The position numbers and the translations under genes were made by a program. From NCBI GenBank assembly GCA_964653095.1, contig CAZZEH010000035.1:1-30303 (forward strand): a stretch of DNA of 30,303 nucleotides. The letters are read 5' to 3'. The notes under the pieces are model-generated. The model did no database searches, was not told where the DNA came from, and saw nothing but the letters and a program-made list of their open reading frames with translations. This document shows positions 1-8,917 of this stretch, in pieces. Each line of letters opens with the position of its first letter. Position 1 is the stretch's first letter. The DNA is from JAMLHH01 sp964653095. GTDB taxonomy: Bacteria; Bacteroidota; Bacteroidia; Chitinophagales; JADIYW01.

Positions 1-622
1 CATAAATGTCCGTATTTATTGAGTTTAAAGATATGAATTTATCTTGCGACCTCTACAAAGTTATATTTCAGAGGCAGAGACAATTCTGTACAGCGATAAT
101 TTTGAAGATAAACAAGAAGGATTCAGAAAATACTTCGACGAAGAAAGCATGATAAAATGGTTTATTGTCTCTGAAGTTTTCAAAAATGTGGATTCCAAAA
201 ATTTCAGCAGTATCTATTTTTACAAAGACAGAGGCGGTAAAATTACAATGGGGCCTATTTGGGATTTTGATCTTGGTGCCGGGAATGCAGCACATTGCGA
301 AGACTGTATGTATCCCGAAGGATGGTATATCTTAAACAATTACTGGTTTGCCAGAATGTATGAGGATACTGATTTTAAGGAAAAACTAAAAACGATGTGG
401 AATCAGTACAAGCCCTATGCCGACAAACTCGTCGATGTATTAGAAGACGTGTCGGAAGTTATACAAGCTTCACAAAAGATAAACTTTGAAATCTGGCCGG
501 ACTTTGGCGATCCAAGATGGGCAGTCGCTCCCGGATTTGATTCACACGAAGAACACCTCAGTCACTTAAAAAATTTTCTGCAAAACAGAATTGCCTGGAT
601 GCATCAGGAAATTAATCTGTAA
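1..622 (+). CDS. CotH-like kinase domain protein, C-terminal part (partial, 5' end missing or broken)
   Basis: The clear coding part runs from about position 44 to the stop at 620-622. It matches the C-terminal half of CotH-type proteins, a kinase-like fold named after the Bacillus spore coat kinase and common on the surface of Bacteroidota. Visible family hallmarks are an acidic Tyr-Ser-Asp-Asn-Phe segment, then YFYKDRGGKITMGPIWDFD with the WDFD metal/catalytic acidic pair, followed by GAGN. The N-terminal half is absent. The same frame has stops at 20-22 and 26-28, so the gene is not simply open to the window edge. Frame 1 is open from 1 to 33 and could hold the preceding residues if there is a frameshift near 30-40. 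It may therefore be a pseudogene or a recombined fragment. The only in-frame start for the remaining ORF is a TTG at 44, inside the domain. It converges on and overlaps the phosphatase gene by 11 bp. Confidence 0.7.
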
Positions 623-2264
623 TACTCTTCCCAAAATATTTAATGAGCGGTTCTGAAACGCAACCGCTCGGCGGAGATATTCCAATCAGTGCAGACAGTG
701 TAGAAGCTATTTGAGCCGGGGTGGTTCGGTCATACACGGTGCCCTTTGGAATATTTTTACCGTAAAACAGCAACGGCACATGAGTATCGTAAGAAAAAAC
801 AGAACCGTGAGTTGTTCCGGTTTCCTGCCAATACATATCCATCCAGCCGGATTTGAGCATAATAAAGACATCTCCTGACCGACTGGAATAATATCCGTTC
901 ATATACATCTTCAGGATATCATCCGAAACTAATCCTTTGGAAACAGACTCAGACGAAAATACCTTATGTACTCCCGGTTTAAATCTCAGAAATTGTTCGA
1001 TATCTTCTACAATATCTTTTTTGCTTAAACCCAATGAGTCTATTCTCTTTTCATTGAGATAGATTTGGAGATTAATATAACCTGTCATCAAATCTTCACC
1101 GTATTTATTTTTTAGATATTCTTTCAAATCTTTTTCTACCAGACTGCCCTGAAATCTGTTGGCTTCATAGCCGTTTGAGGTTAGAAATCCGGTATTGTCC
1201 GCGCCACCGTGGTCGGCAGATAATACCAGTACATATTGCCCCTCGCCGGTTTGGGTGTCCAAAAAATTTAGAAAATCGCCCAATTCTTTATCAAGACGTA
1301 TATAGGTGTCCGCGACTTCCATGGAGCGTATTCCAAAAAGATGTCCGATATAATCTGTGGAAGAAAGACTGAGCGTCAATACATTGGGATAACCCGTTTC
1401 AAAAGAGCCTAACTTTTCATTTTGGATAAGAGCTTTTGCAAATTCAAGTGCAATAGTATTCCCATAAGGTGTGGACAAAATTAATTTATTGTTGTTTTCT
1501 TTTCGGAGTTCTTTCAGATTATAAGGAAAAACCGGTTCGGACTTACCTCTAAATTTCCCTTCAAAACGACTGTTATCCTTCTCGGTATATTTGTCCAGAA
1601 TCTCTGTCGGAACAGAAGTATCCCAGGTTTCATTAAGAAAACTGTCCGTAAGGTTTTGAGCATTGAAATCTTTGACCCATTGCGGTAGTTCGTCCATATA
1701 GTAGGTGGAGGTAATAAAATTGCTTTCTGTCTCATGAAACCAAAAGGCTTTGGCAAAATGACCGGAAGTCATAATCGCTCCCCTATCCTTCATAGAAACT
1801 CCAAATACTTTAGATTGAAAATTGGAAGCCAGCCTCATTTCATCTCCAAAAGTCGTGGCTTTCATATTTCTTGGCGACATTTTACCCGCATCCGTATCGG
1901 TTCCGACACCCTGCACACTCCAGTCCCGACTGCAGTACATCCTCTTGCCGGTTTCATTTTCAATCCAGTCATTCCCGACAATTCCGTGGACAGACGGTAC
2001 TGCCCCCGTGCCGATACAGGCATGTCCGGCAGCCGTGTAGGTCGGAAAATAATTGTAATGTGTATTGGCAAAATTAAAACCGGCTCCCACAATTCTTTTA
2101 AATCCATCGTCTCCGTACAAATCCCAAAATCGGTACAGATAGTCTTGGCGCATTTGGTCTATCACAATTTCAACCACGAGTTTGGGCGGCTCCCCATTTG
2201 GCTGAGCATATAAAGATGTGCCAAACACGAAACAGGATAAAAAATATAAAATGTACTTTTTCAT
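612..2264 (-). CDS. pafA: PafA-like alkaline phosphatase (secreted)
   Basis: This 550-residue alkaline phosphatase superfamily protein is close in layout to the calcium-activated PafA monoesterases of Bacteroidota. It begins with a signal peptide (about residues 1-20, ending SLYAQ). Metal and active-site positions of the PafA type can be followed in order: D36 in VIDQMRQD; nucleophile T77 in PTYTAAGHA; N98 in GIVGNDW; K159 and R161 in SMKDRGAI; the zinc pair in STDYIGHLFG; SADHGG; and a final histidine region THGSVFSYDTHVPL. All the expected zinc ligands and the Lys/Arg pair of phosphate-monoester enzymes seem present. It probably acts in the periplasm releasing phosphate from organic esters. 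It follows lptB after 57 bp but is not an obvious functional partner of it. Family assignment is strong; exact substrate range is inference. Confidence 0.9.
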   Translation of the reverse strand: MKKYILYFLSCFVFGTSLYAQPNGEPPKLVVEIVIDQMRQDYLYRFWDLYGDDGFKRIVGAGFNFANTHYNYFPTYTAAGHACIGTGAVPSVHGIVGNDWIENETGKRMYCSRDWSVQGVGTDTDAGKMSPRNMKATTFGDEMRLASNFQSKVFGVSMKDRGAIMTSGHFAKAFWFHETESNFITSTYYMDELPQWVKDFNAQNLTDSFLNETWDTSVPTEILDKYTEKDNSRFEGKFRGKSEPVFPYNLKELRKENNNKLILSTPYGNTIALEFAKALIQNEKLGSFETGYPNVLTLSLSSTDYIGHLFGIRSMEVADTYIRLDKELGDFLNFLDTQTGEGQYVLVLSADHGGADNTGFLTSNGYEANRFQGSLVEKDLKEYLKNKYGEDLMTGYINLQIYLNEKRIDSLGLSKKDIVEDIEQFLRFKPGVHKVFSSESVSKGLVSDDILKMYMNGYYSSRSGDVFIMLKSGWMDMYWQETGTTHGSVFSYDTHVPLLFYGKNIPKGTVYDRTTPAQIASTLSALIGISPPSGCVSEPLIKYFGKSITD

Positions 2265-2321
2265 AAAAACCTTTCTGCAAATACTCTGCTAAATTTATCC
2301 GGTACAACTATTCAAACAAAA

Positions 2322-3074
2322 CTAATCTTCTGACAAAGGAGCAATTTTCTTTTTTCTCAGTTCAAAACTTTGTCCCAAATATACTTTCCGAACGGTCGGG
2401 TCTGCGGCCAATTCTTCCGCCGTGCCCTGCATCAAAATTTTGCCTTCCAAAAGAAGATATGCCCGGTCTGTAATGGATAAAGTCTCCTGAACATTATGGT
2501 CGGTAATCAGGATGCCGATATTTCTGTTTTTCAAATCTGCTACTATTGTTTGTATGTCCTCTACAGCGATCGGGTCAATTCCGGCAAAAGGTTCATCGAG
2601 AAGTATAAACTTAGGATCAGAAGCCAATGCTCTGGCAATTTCAGTTCTTCTCCTCTCCCCGCCGGACAATACTTTTCCTTTATTTTTCCGGACGTGATTC
2701 AGGCTAAATTCACTCAAAAGCTTTTCGAGTCTTTCTTTTTGCTGCGCTTTGCTCAGGTCTGTAAATTCAAGAATTGCACGTATATTATCTTCCACACTTA
2801 AGTTTCTGAACACAGAATTTTCCTGCGGCAGATAACCGATTCCAAGTTTGGCCCGTTTGTACATCGGCAAATCGGTAATCTCTTTTTTGTCTAAAAAAAC
2901 TTTCCCTTTATCCGGTGTAAGCAGACCTGTAATCATGTAAAAAGAGGTGGTTTTTCCTGCACCGTTAGGTCCGAGAAGACCGACTATCTCACCCTGTTTT
3001 ACGTCAATGGATACTTCATCTACAACCCTCCGGGAGCTATAGGATTTAATTAACTTTTCGGATCTGAGAAACAC
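2322..3074 (-). CDS. lptB: LPS export ABC transporter ATP-binding protein LptB
   Basis: This 250-residue ABC ATPase powers extraction of lipopolysaccharide from the inner membrane with LptF/LptG. Walker A is GPNGAGKTT (residues 35-43), the Q-loop lies in LPQENSVF, the signature is LSGGERRR, Walker B is FILLDEPF followed by AGIDP, and the switch histidine is in ITDHNVQET. The phrases GYLPQENSVFRNLSVEDN and LDEPFAGIDPIAVEDIQ are characteristic of LptB rather than other importers or exporters. The start is GTG at 3074, one base after the recJ stop, so translation is probably coupled to recJ. The C-terminal tail (about residues 236-250, RKKKIAPLSED) is slightly extended. LptF, LptG and the other Lpt proteins are not in the window. 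Confidence 0.93.
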   Translation of the reverse strand: MFLRSEKLIKSYSSRRVVDEVSIDVKQGEIVGLLGPNGAGKTTSFYMITGLLTPDKGKVFLDKKEITDLPMYKRAKLGIGYLPQENSVFRNLSVEDNIRAILEFTDLSKAQQKERLEKLLSEFSLNHVRKNKGKVLSGGERRRTEIARALASDPKFILLDEPFAGIDPIAVEDIQTIVADLKNRNIGILITDHNVQETLSITDRAYLLLEGKILMQGTAEELAADPTVRKVYLGQSFELRKKKIAPLSED

Positions 3075-3075
3075 T

Positions 3076-4794
3076 TTATTTCAAATCTTTTAATTTGATT
3101 TCTATACTTTTTTTGCCTTTCCACTTATTGACATAAATGTAGTAACAAATATCAAAATTTTCTTTACTTCTAATATAGGGTATATAATCCCACATATTGA
3201 ATCCAATTCCGTATTTCGGTCTCTGCCCCTGTTTTTTTACATGAATTTTCAAATGAGACTCTCCTACAAAACCATTGTTCCCGGTATCTCGCACATCTTT
3301 GGTCACAAATATTGGCTTGTGGTTGCCACTGCCGAAAGGAGCCATTTTTTTAATCCAGTTATACAAATCAAAATTAATGTCATTTAATTCAATGACTCCG
3401 TCCACTTCAATTTTTTGTACAAGCTGTTCTTCTTCAATTTGTTCTTCCACCACTCTTTCAAAAACGGAAATAAATTCCTCAACCTTATTCAGTTCCATAC
3501 TGAATCCGGCCGCATATTTATGCCCTCCGTATTGAAGAAACCATTCACCACATTTTTCAATCGCCTGATATAAATCAAATCCCGGTACTGACCTTCCCGA
3601 CGCGACCGCCAGACCGTTAGCCTCCGTAATAATCAAAGTAGGCTTGTAAAATTTTTCCACTAACCTTGAAGCGACTATCGCAATAATTCCCTGATGCCAT
3701 TCAGGCTGAAATATGACAATAGCTTTTTTCTTCTTAAAGCTTTCATCGTTGGATATAATGTCCAGAGCCGATGTGGTAATTAATTTATCTATCTGCTGAC
3801 GTTCAAAATTTTTGTCGTGAAGAAACTGTGCTTTATCCAAAGCTTTCTTCATATCTGTCTCAATCAAAAGCTCGACCGCATGGGAGGCATGCAGAAGTCT
3901 TCCTGCTGCATTCAGTCGGGGACTTATGGTATAGACCAAATCCATCAGCTCCAGTTTGTTTTTAACCTCTAAAATATCCAGAATAGCTTTAAACCCGGGT
4001 CGCTTTCGCTGGTTAATCAGCTTCATGCCAAAATGTGCCAAAATTCTATTTTCTCCGGTTATCGGTACGGTATCGGCAGCAATACTCAACACCACAAAAT
4101 CTAATAGCTGAAACACCAATTCTTTGTTTATCTGATAGCGAATACTGTACGCCTGCACCAGTTTGAAACCTACTCCGCAACCGCTCAGATCCATGTAAGG
4201 ATAGGTAGAGTCCGAGCGTTTGGGATTTAAAATCGCAGCTGCCTCAGGTAAATCTTCATCGGGAATATGGTGGTCGCACAGTATGATATCTACACCTTTT
4301 TGAGAAGCATACCGAATCTTTTTATGATCCCGAATACCGCAATCCAAAGCTATAATCAGCGCATATCCATTTTCTTCGGCATAGTCTATTCCGTCAAATG
4401 AGATCCCGCAGCCTTCCGTATTTCGGTCCGGCACATAGTAGCCTATATCGGAATAAAAGGACTGAAAAAAGGTATAAATTACAGAGATAGCAGTTATCCC
4501 GTCCACATCATAATCCCCGTAAACCAATATTTTCTCGTTGGAATGAATTGCGTGATGTATTCTCGATACGGCTTTATCCATATCATTCATCAAAAAAGGA
4601 TCGTGCAGATTTTTTAAAGAAGGATTGAAAAAATCGTACGCTTCATCCTTGGTACGAATACCGCGCAACACCAATAACCTCGCTACAACTAATGGTATAT
4701 CTGCTTCTTCCGCCAATATCTGTACATCAGATTCATCTGCTTCCTTGAAGAACCAGTTTTTAAAATTGGGTGTAACAATCAGCGGCTCAGACAT
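3076..4794 (-). CDS. recJ: Single-stranded-DNA-specific exonuclease RecJ
   Basis: This 572-residue 5'-3' ssDNA exonuclease acts in recombinational repair and mismatch repair. DHH-family motifs are present: VYGDYDVDG at residues 91-99 (motif I), ALDCGIRD around 149-156 (motif II) and CDHH at 173-176 (motif III), then the motif SPRLNAAGR. The C-terminal half has the DHHA1 signature with QYGGHKYAAGFSM and an OB-like end typical of RecJ. Length fits the family (about 550-590). The ATG start at 4794 is the first in frame after a long AT-rich leader. It forms a tight two-gene unit with lptB downstream (1-bp gap), an arrangement I recall in other Bacteroidota. Confidence 0.95.
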   Translation of the reverse strand: MSEPLIVTPNFKNWFFKEADESDVQILAEEADIPLVVARLLVLRGIRTKDEAYDFFNPSLKNLHDPFLMNDMDKAVSRIHHAIHSNEKILVYGDYDVDGITAISVIYTFFQSFYSDIGYYVPDRNTEGCGISFDGIDYAEENGYALIIALDCGIRDHKKIRYASQKGVDIILCDHHIPDEDLPEAAAILNPKRSDSTYPYMDLSGCGVGFKLVQAYSIRYQINKELVFQLLDFVVLSIAADTVPITGENRILAHFGMKLINQRKRPGFKAILDILEVKNKLELMDLVYTISPRLNAAGRLLHASHAVELLIETDMKKALDKAQFLHDKNFERQQIDKLITTSALDIISNDESFKKKKAIVIFQPEWHQGIIAIVASRLVEKFYKPTLIITEANGLAVASGRSVPGFDLYQAIEKCGEWFLQYGGHKYAAGFSMELNKVEEFISVFERVVEEQIEEEQLVQKIEVDGVIELNDINFDLYNWIKKMAPFGSGNHKPIFVTKDVRDTGNNGFVGESHLKIHVKKQGQRPKYGIGFNMWDYIPYIRSKENFDICYYIYVNKWKGKKSIEIKLKDLK

Positions 4795-5092
4795 TAAATT
4801 AAGTTTTCTAAAAAATAGATGAGATATTACAAGATATAAACTGTCTCACATTTTCATTCTTAAGTGAAACTATTTTTAACATATAATCTCAATTTTTCTA
4901 TCTAATTACGGAATAAAAATACCCTACTCCGTTAGTATAAAATAACTGTTTCCAGTGCAATTTGTTCATTTCTTCAATTCCTGCTTCATGAAAGTTAAAA
5001 ATCAATTTCATGTCATTTAACATTAGAATCATTGGAATTCAATTGCAGATACCCTTAAATTTGATTAAATTTTCGTCTTTCAAAAAATCAAT
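4795..5092. other. Divergent intergenic region recJ / phasin-like gene
   Basis: This 298-bp AT-rich spacer lies between two divergent genes and has no credible ORF. It must carry the promoters for both directions. A good candidate for the rightward one is listed separately. I found no convincing leftward consensus and no hairpin. Confidence 0.6.
5031..5063 (+). promoter_or_regulatory. Bacteroidota-type promoter for the phasin-like gene / uvrA
   Basis: The -7 box TAAATTTG (5056-5063) matches the Bacteroidota consensus TAnnTTTG exactly. An ATTG (5031-5034) lies 21 bp upstream, near the -33 TTTG consensus and within the usual 17-23 bp spacing. Transcription would start near 5070, about 20 bases before the ATG at 5093. 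This is a consensus match only. Confidence 0.5.
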
Positions 5093-5407
5093 ATGAATCA
5101 CATACAGGAACAGATACTCTATACCATAGTAGGCACGGTCAAGCTGAGTAAAGACAAGTTTTTGGAACTCATGGAAGAACTCATACAAAATCAGCAATAC
5201 ACCGAAGATGAGGGCAAAAGAGTTACCCGTGAAATCCTGCAAAAAATAGAGACAATCAGGAATGATATGCAACTGGCTGTCACATTAAGAATGGACGAAA
5301 CGAAGCGAAAAATTCGCATACCCGTACAGAAAAAAATAAATCTTATTTCCAAAGAGCTGAAACAGAAAGTTCAGGAATATTCTTTCAGACAACTGTTTTC
5401 CAATTAA
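5093..5407 (+). CDS. Small phasin-like helical protein
   Basis: This 104-residue protein is charged, predicted all-helical, and has no signal peptide or membrane segment. The N-terminal part reads like the COG3937 'phasin-like / polyhydroxyalkanoate regulator' family: an opening helix, then LSKDKFLELMEELIQ, a Glu-rich turn (TEDEGKR) and a second long helix. The middle and end are rich in Lys, Arg and Gln, which suggests coiled-coil packing. Ten bases separate its stop from the uvrA ATG, so the two are likely co-transcribed from the promoter at about 5031-5063. No PHA synthase is present nearby, so a granule role is not supported by context. Function unknown. Confidence 0.75.
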   Translation: MNHIQEQILYTIVGTVKLSKDKFLELMEELIQNQQYTEDEGKRVTREILQKIETIRNDMQLAVTLRMDETKRKIRIPVQKKINLISKELKQKVQEYSFRQLFSN

Positions 5408-5417
5408 TTAGCTGTTC

Positions 5418-8264
5418 ATGACTCATACTTATCAGCTGCCTTCTGTACAGGATGGAGAAATCGAGTTTTTGGAAGTTCATGGTGCCAGAGCCAATAATCT
5501 CCAAAACATTCATGTAACTATTCCGAGAAATCAAATGACTGTCATTACCGGATTGAGTGGCAGTGGTAAATCTTCTTTGGCATTTGATACCATATTTGCC
5601 GAAGGTCAGAGAAGATATTTGGAGAGTCTGTCAAATTATGCAAGACAATTTATAGGAAATATTGAGAGACCGGATGTAGAGCAAATCACAGGTTTGAGCC
5701 CGGTCATTTCCATAGAACAAAAAACTACGAGCAGAAATCCGAGGTCCACTATTGGTACCACTACTGAACTGTATGATTTTTTGCGTCTGCTTTATGCCAG
5801 ACTTGGTGAGGCATATTCATATAATACCGGGGAGCGAATGGTCAGCTATACCGAAGAGCAAATTATCCAAAAGTTAGTAACACAATATTCCGAAAATTCC
5901 ATCATCATCTTAGCTCCTTTGGTACGCGGTCGAAAAGGACATTACAGAGAACTTTTTCAGGATTTGACAAAAAAGGGATATCTGAAAGTCAGAGTCGATG
6001 GAGAGATTATAGACATCGTACCAAAAATGCAATTAGACCGATACAAAATTCATGACGTAGAATTGGTAGTGGACAGACTCAAAGTGCAGGAAAAAGATAT
6101 TCAGCGACTCAGGACTTCAGTCCAAACTGCTCTGAATTTTGGAAACGATTTAATTTTCATTCAGAATTGGGAAACCAAAAAAACAGAAACTTTCAGTAAA
6201 GCTCTGATTTGTCCGACCACAGGAATTTCGTATGAAGAACCTTCTCCCAATACTTTTTCTTTCAATTCACCATACGGCTCATGCCCTACCTGCAAAGGAA
6301 TCGGCAGTGTTAAAAAAGCGGATATAAGAAAAATCATTACTGACGACAGCAAGTCTATAGAGGAAGGCGGGATTGTGGCGATAGGTCCGTACAAAAACAA
6401 CCACACTTTCAAGGTTATACAACAAATATTGCAACAGAACGGAGATAATTTACAAACACCTGTAAAATCTCTGTCGGAAAACTCTCTTCATACACTTCTG
6501 TACGGTACACTTCCGGTCGAAGAAACCACAGAAAAACCAAAAAAGAAATATAATGTAAAATTTGAAGGAATTGCAACCCAAATAGAGAGAAGTTATGAAA
6601 GCGATCTTTCTGACGCATTAAAAAACTGGGCAAGAAATTATCTGACCAATTATCCGTGTCCAAGTTGTCATGGTTATAGATTGAAAAGAGAGTCTCTTTC
6701 TTTCAAAATAAATGGCCTTCACATTGGCGAAGTCGCTGAAAAGGATTTAGAGGATTTTTATCTCTGGGTAGAAGAATTAGAGAATTATTTCAAAGGTAAT
6801 CAGGCAATTATCGCACACGATATCTTAAAAGAGCTCAAAGAGCGCACAAATTTTCTATTGGAGGTCGGACTGGGCTATCTGTCACTAAGCCGACAAACCG
6901 CCTCCCTGTCCGGAGGGGAAAGCCAAAGAATCCGGTTAGCAAGCCAAATCGGTTCACAACTCATGGGGATTACCTATATTCTGGATGAACCGAGCATAGG
7001 ACTGCACCAAAGAGATAATCACAGACTGATTCGTTCTTTGAAAAACTTGTGTGATATCGGTAATACAGTTATAGTTGTAGAGCACGATAAAGATATCATG
7101 CTGGCATCAGATTATATTTTGGATTTAGGTCCCGGAGCAGGAGAGCACGGAGGAAAGGTAGTTGGCGAAGGTACACCGGAAGAGTTTTTTGATAAAAAAA
7201 CAATTACTGCGGACTACCTCAACGGTACTAAAAAAATCGCTTTACCCAAAATAAGAAGACCCGGAAACGGAAACTTTTTGAAGTTAATAGGTGCTTCCGG
7301 CAACAACCTCAAAAATATCAATATAGCCATTCCTCTCGGAACTCTGACTTGTGTCACAGGCGTATCCGGAAGCGGGAAATCAACTTTGATTAATGAAACC
7401 CTTTATCCTATTCTCAATCAGTACTTGTATCGCTCCAGTAACAATCCACTGCCATACAAATCGATAGAAGGTCTGGAGCATATTGATAAAGTTATCGAAA
7501 TCGATCAATCGCCTATCGGACGTACACCCCGTTCCAATCCTGCCACCTATACCGGTGTATTTGATGATATACGGGCATTATTTGCACAAATACCGGAAGC
7601 ACAAATCAGAGGCTACAAACCCGGGAGGTTTTCTTTTAATGTGAAAGGCGGCCGATGTGAAGAGTGCAGAGGCGGCGGAATGAAACTAATTGAAATGAAT
7701 TTCCTTCCGGATGTTTATGTCGAATGCACCAAGTGTATGGGGCAGCGATACAACCGTGAAACTCTTGAAATAAAATATAAAGGGAAAAATATTCATCAGA
7801 TTTTGGACATGACCATTCGGGAAGCTGCGGAGTTTTTTCAGTCTATTCCAAAAATCAAAAGGAAAATGGATACTCTCGTTGAAGTGGGATTGGGCTACGT
7901 CCGAGTAGGGCAACAAGCTACCACGCTTTCGGGCGGAGAGGCACAACGGGTCAAATTATCTGAAGAGCTCGCCAAAAAAGATACCGGCAACACGCTGTAT
8001 ATCTTAGACGAACCGACTACCGGACTGCATTTTGAAGACATCAGAATACTGTTAGAGGTCATTCAAAAATTGGTTACCCGAGGCAATACAGTCATTATTA
8101 TAGAACACAACCTTGATGTGATAAAAGTCGCAGACTATATTATCGATATCGGCCCTGACGGCGGTAAAAATGGCGGCATTGTCGTCGCTCAGGGCACCCC
8201 GGAAGAAATTGTAAAAGTAAAAAAATCTATTACCGGCAAATTTCTAAAAGAGGAACTGAAATAA
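5418..8264 (+). CDS. uvrA: Excinuclease ABC subunit UvrA
   Basis: This 948-residue damage-recognition ATPase of nucleotide excision repair loads UvrB at lesions. It has two ABC modules. The first has Walker A GLSGSGKSS (about 45-53), the RRYLESLSNYARQF motif, a zinc-binding CPTCKGIG hook, signature LSGGESQRIRLA and ILDEPSIGLH. The second has GVSGSGKSTL, the zinc module CEECRGGG...CTKCMGQRY, signature LSGGEAQRVKL and ILDEPTTGLH. Length fits the usual 930-960. All nucleotide and zinc motifs look intact. It ends just before a convergent gene. Confidence 0.98.
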   Translation: MTHTYQLPSVQDGEIEFLEVHGARANNLQNIHVTIPRNQMTVITGLSGSGKSSLAFDTIFAEGQRRYLESLSNYARQFIGNIERPDVEQITGLSPVISIEQKTTSRNPRSTIGTTTELYDFLRLLYARLGEAYSYNTGERMVSYTEEQIIQKLVTQYSENSIIILAPLVRGRKGHYRELFQDLTKKGYLKVRVDGEIIDIVPKMQLDRYKIHDVELVVDRLKVQEKDIQRLRTSVQTALNFGNDLIFIQNWETKKTETFSKALICPTTGISYEEPSPNTFSFNSPYGSCPTCKGIGSVKKADIRKIITDDSKSIEEGGIVAIGPYKNNHTFKVIQQILQQNGDNLQTPVKSLSENSLHTLLYGTLPVEETTEKPKKKYNVKFEGIATQIERSYESDLSDALKNWARNYLTNYPCPSCHGYRLKRESLSFKINGLHIGEVAEKDLEDFYLWVEELENYFKGNQAIIAHDILKELKERTNFLLEVGLGYLSLSRQTASLSGGESQRIRLASQIGSQLMGITYILDEPSIGLHQRDNHRLIRSLKNLCDIGNTVIVVEHDKDIMLASDYILDLGPGAGEHGGKVVGEGTPEEFFDKKTITADYLNGTKKIALPKIRRPGNGNFLKLIGASGNNLKNINIAIPLGTLTCVTGVSGSGKSTLINETLYPILNQYLYRSSNNPLPYKSIEGLEHIDKVIEIDQSPIGRTPRSNPATYTGVFDDIRALFAQIPEAQIRGYKPGRFSFNVKGGRCEECRGGGMKLIEMNFLPDVYVECTKCMGQRYNRETLEIKYKGKNIHQILDMTIREAAEFFQSIPKIKRKMDTLVEVGLGYVRVGQQATTLSGGEAQRVKLSEELAKKDTGNTLYILDEPTTGLHFEDIRILLEVIQKLVTRGNTVIIIEHNLDVIKVADYIIDIGPDGGKNGGIVVAQGTPEEIVKVKKSITGKFLKEELK

Positions 8265-8352
8265 AAAATGCCCTCATTAGAAATTCGTTATAGAAACAAA
8301 CGATTAAAAAGTAATTCAATAGACAGCCACTCCTATCCGCCCGATAAATATC

Positions 8353-8832
8353 TTACATAAATCTGCCGTAGGGAGAATCTTTCAGCAACATCCAGGGTTC
8401 CTTCAGGTCGTCTGCATTTTCTGCCTGTAAATTAAAGACTTGCGTATCGGCAGTCAGTTCTCCCGACTTCACTTTTTGTGTTATTTCCTGAACATCTATC
8501 GCATCAAAACCATTCTGAGTTTTATAGATCAATAGTGTCATTGCAAAACAGTTTACACCATATTTATTTTCCAAAGACCTGAGAAATCTCGTCGAAGCAT
8601 CTATTGAACATCCTCCTACGTTAAAACTCTCCTGACTTGCAGCTAAGCACAAAATCCTGTCCGCCAGGATTGCACTGCTTCCCTTAATCGCTCTTGAATG
8701 CGAAAGCCAGTCTTCTATAAAGTTTTCAAGCTCTACGCTTACCGCATCCTTTTGAGCTGTAGTCAGAGTTTCTGTACACGGATAAAGCCAAATTTTAGCA
8801 TCTCCCGGCAATTCATTAAAAGGCACATACAT
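8353..8832 (-). CDS. Conserved Bacteroidota protein of unknown function (often mislabelled 'ABC transporter ATPase')
   Basis: This 159-residue soluble protein starts MYVPFNELP. It belongs to a Bacteroidota-restricted family recognisable by that opening, a WLY segment near residue 15, a central GGCSIDASTRFLR block and a C-terminal DSPYGRF ending. Databases frequently name members 'ABC transporter ATPase', but there is no Walker A, signature or Walker B motif here, so that label is unsupported. No signal peptide or membrane segment is visible. Its conserved Cys in GCSID could be functional, but nothing in the sequence shows how. It is convergent with uvrA and lies downstream of the CCG-protein gene on the same strand. 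The family is recognised; the function is unknown. Confidence 0.8.
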   Translation of the reverse strand: MYVPFNELPGDAKIWLYPCTETLTTAQKDAVSVELENFIEDWLSHSRAIKGSSAILADRILCLAASQESFNVGGCSIDASTRFLRSLENKYGVNCFAMTLLIYKTQNGFDAIDVQEITQKVKSGELTADTQVFNLQAENADDLKEPWMLLKDSPYGRFM

Positions 8833-8917
8833 AATTTCTAATTTTCACTGAAATAAAATGAGCGCAAAAGTTACGAACTTCTACACTCATCCTTTATTTT
8901 TACTCGTTAATATTTTA

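Noticed and set aside
1734..2213. 159-residue plus-strand ORF inside the phosphatase region
   Set aside because: It is antisense to the conserved PafA-like coding sequence and its composition is that of a shadow frame.
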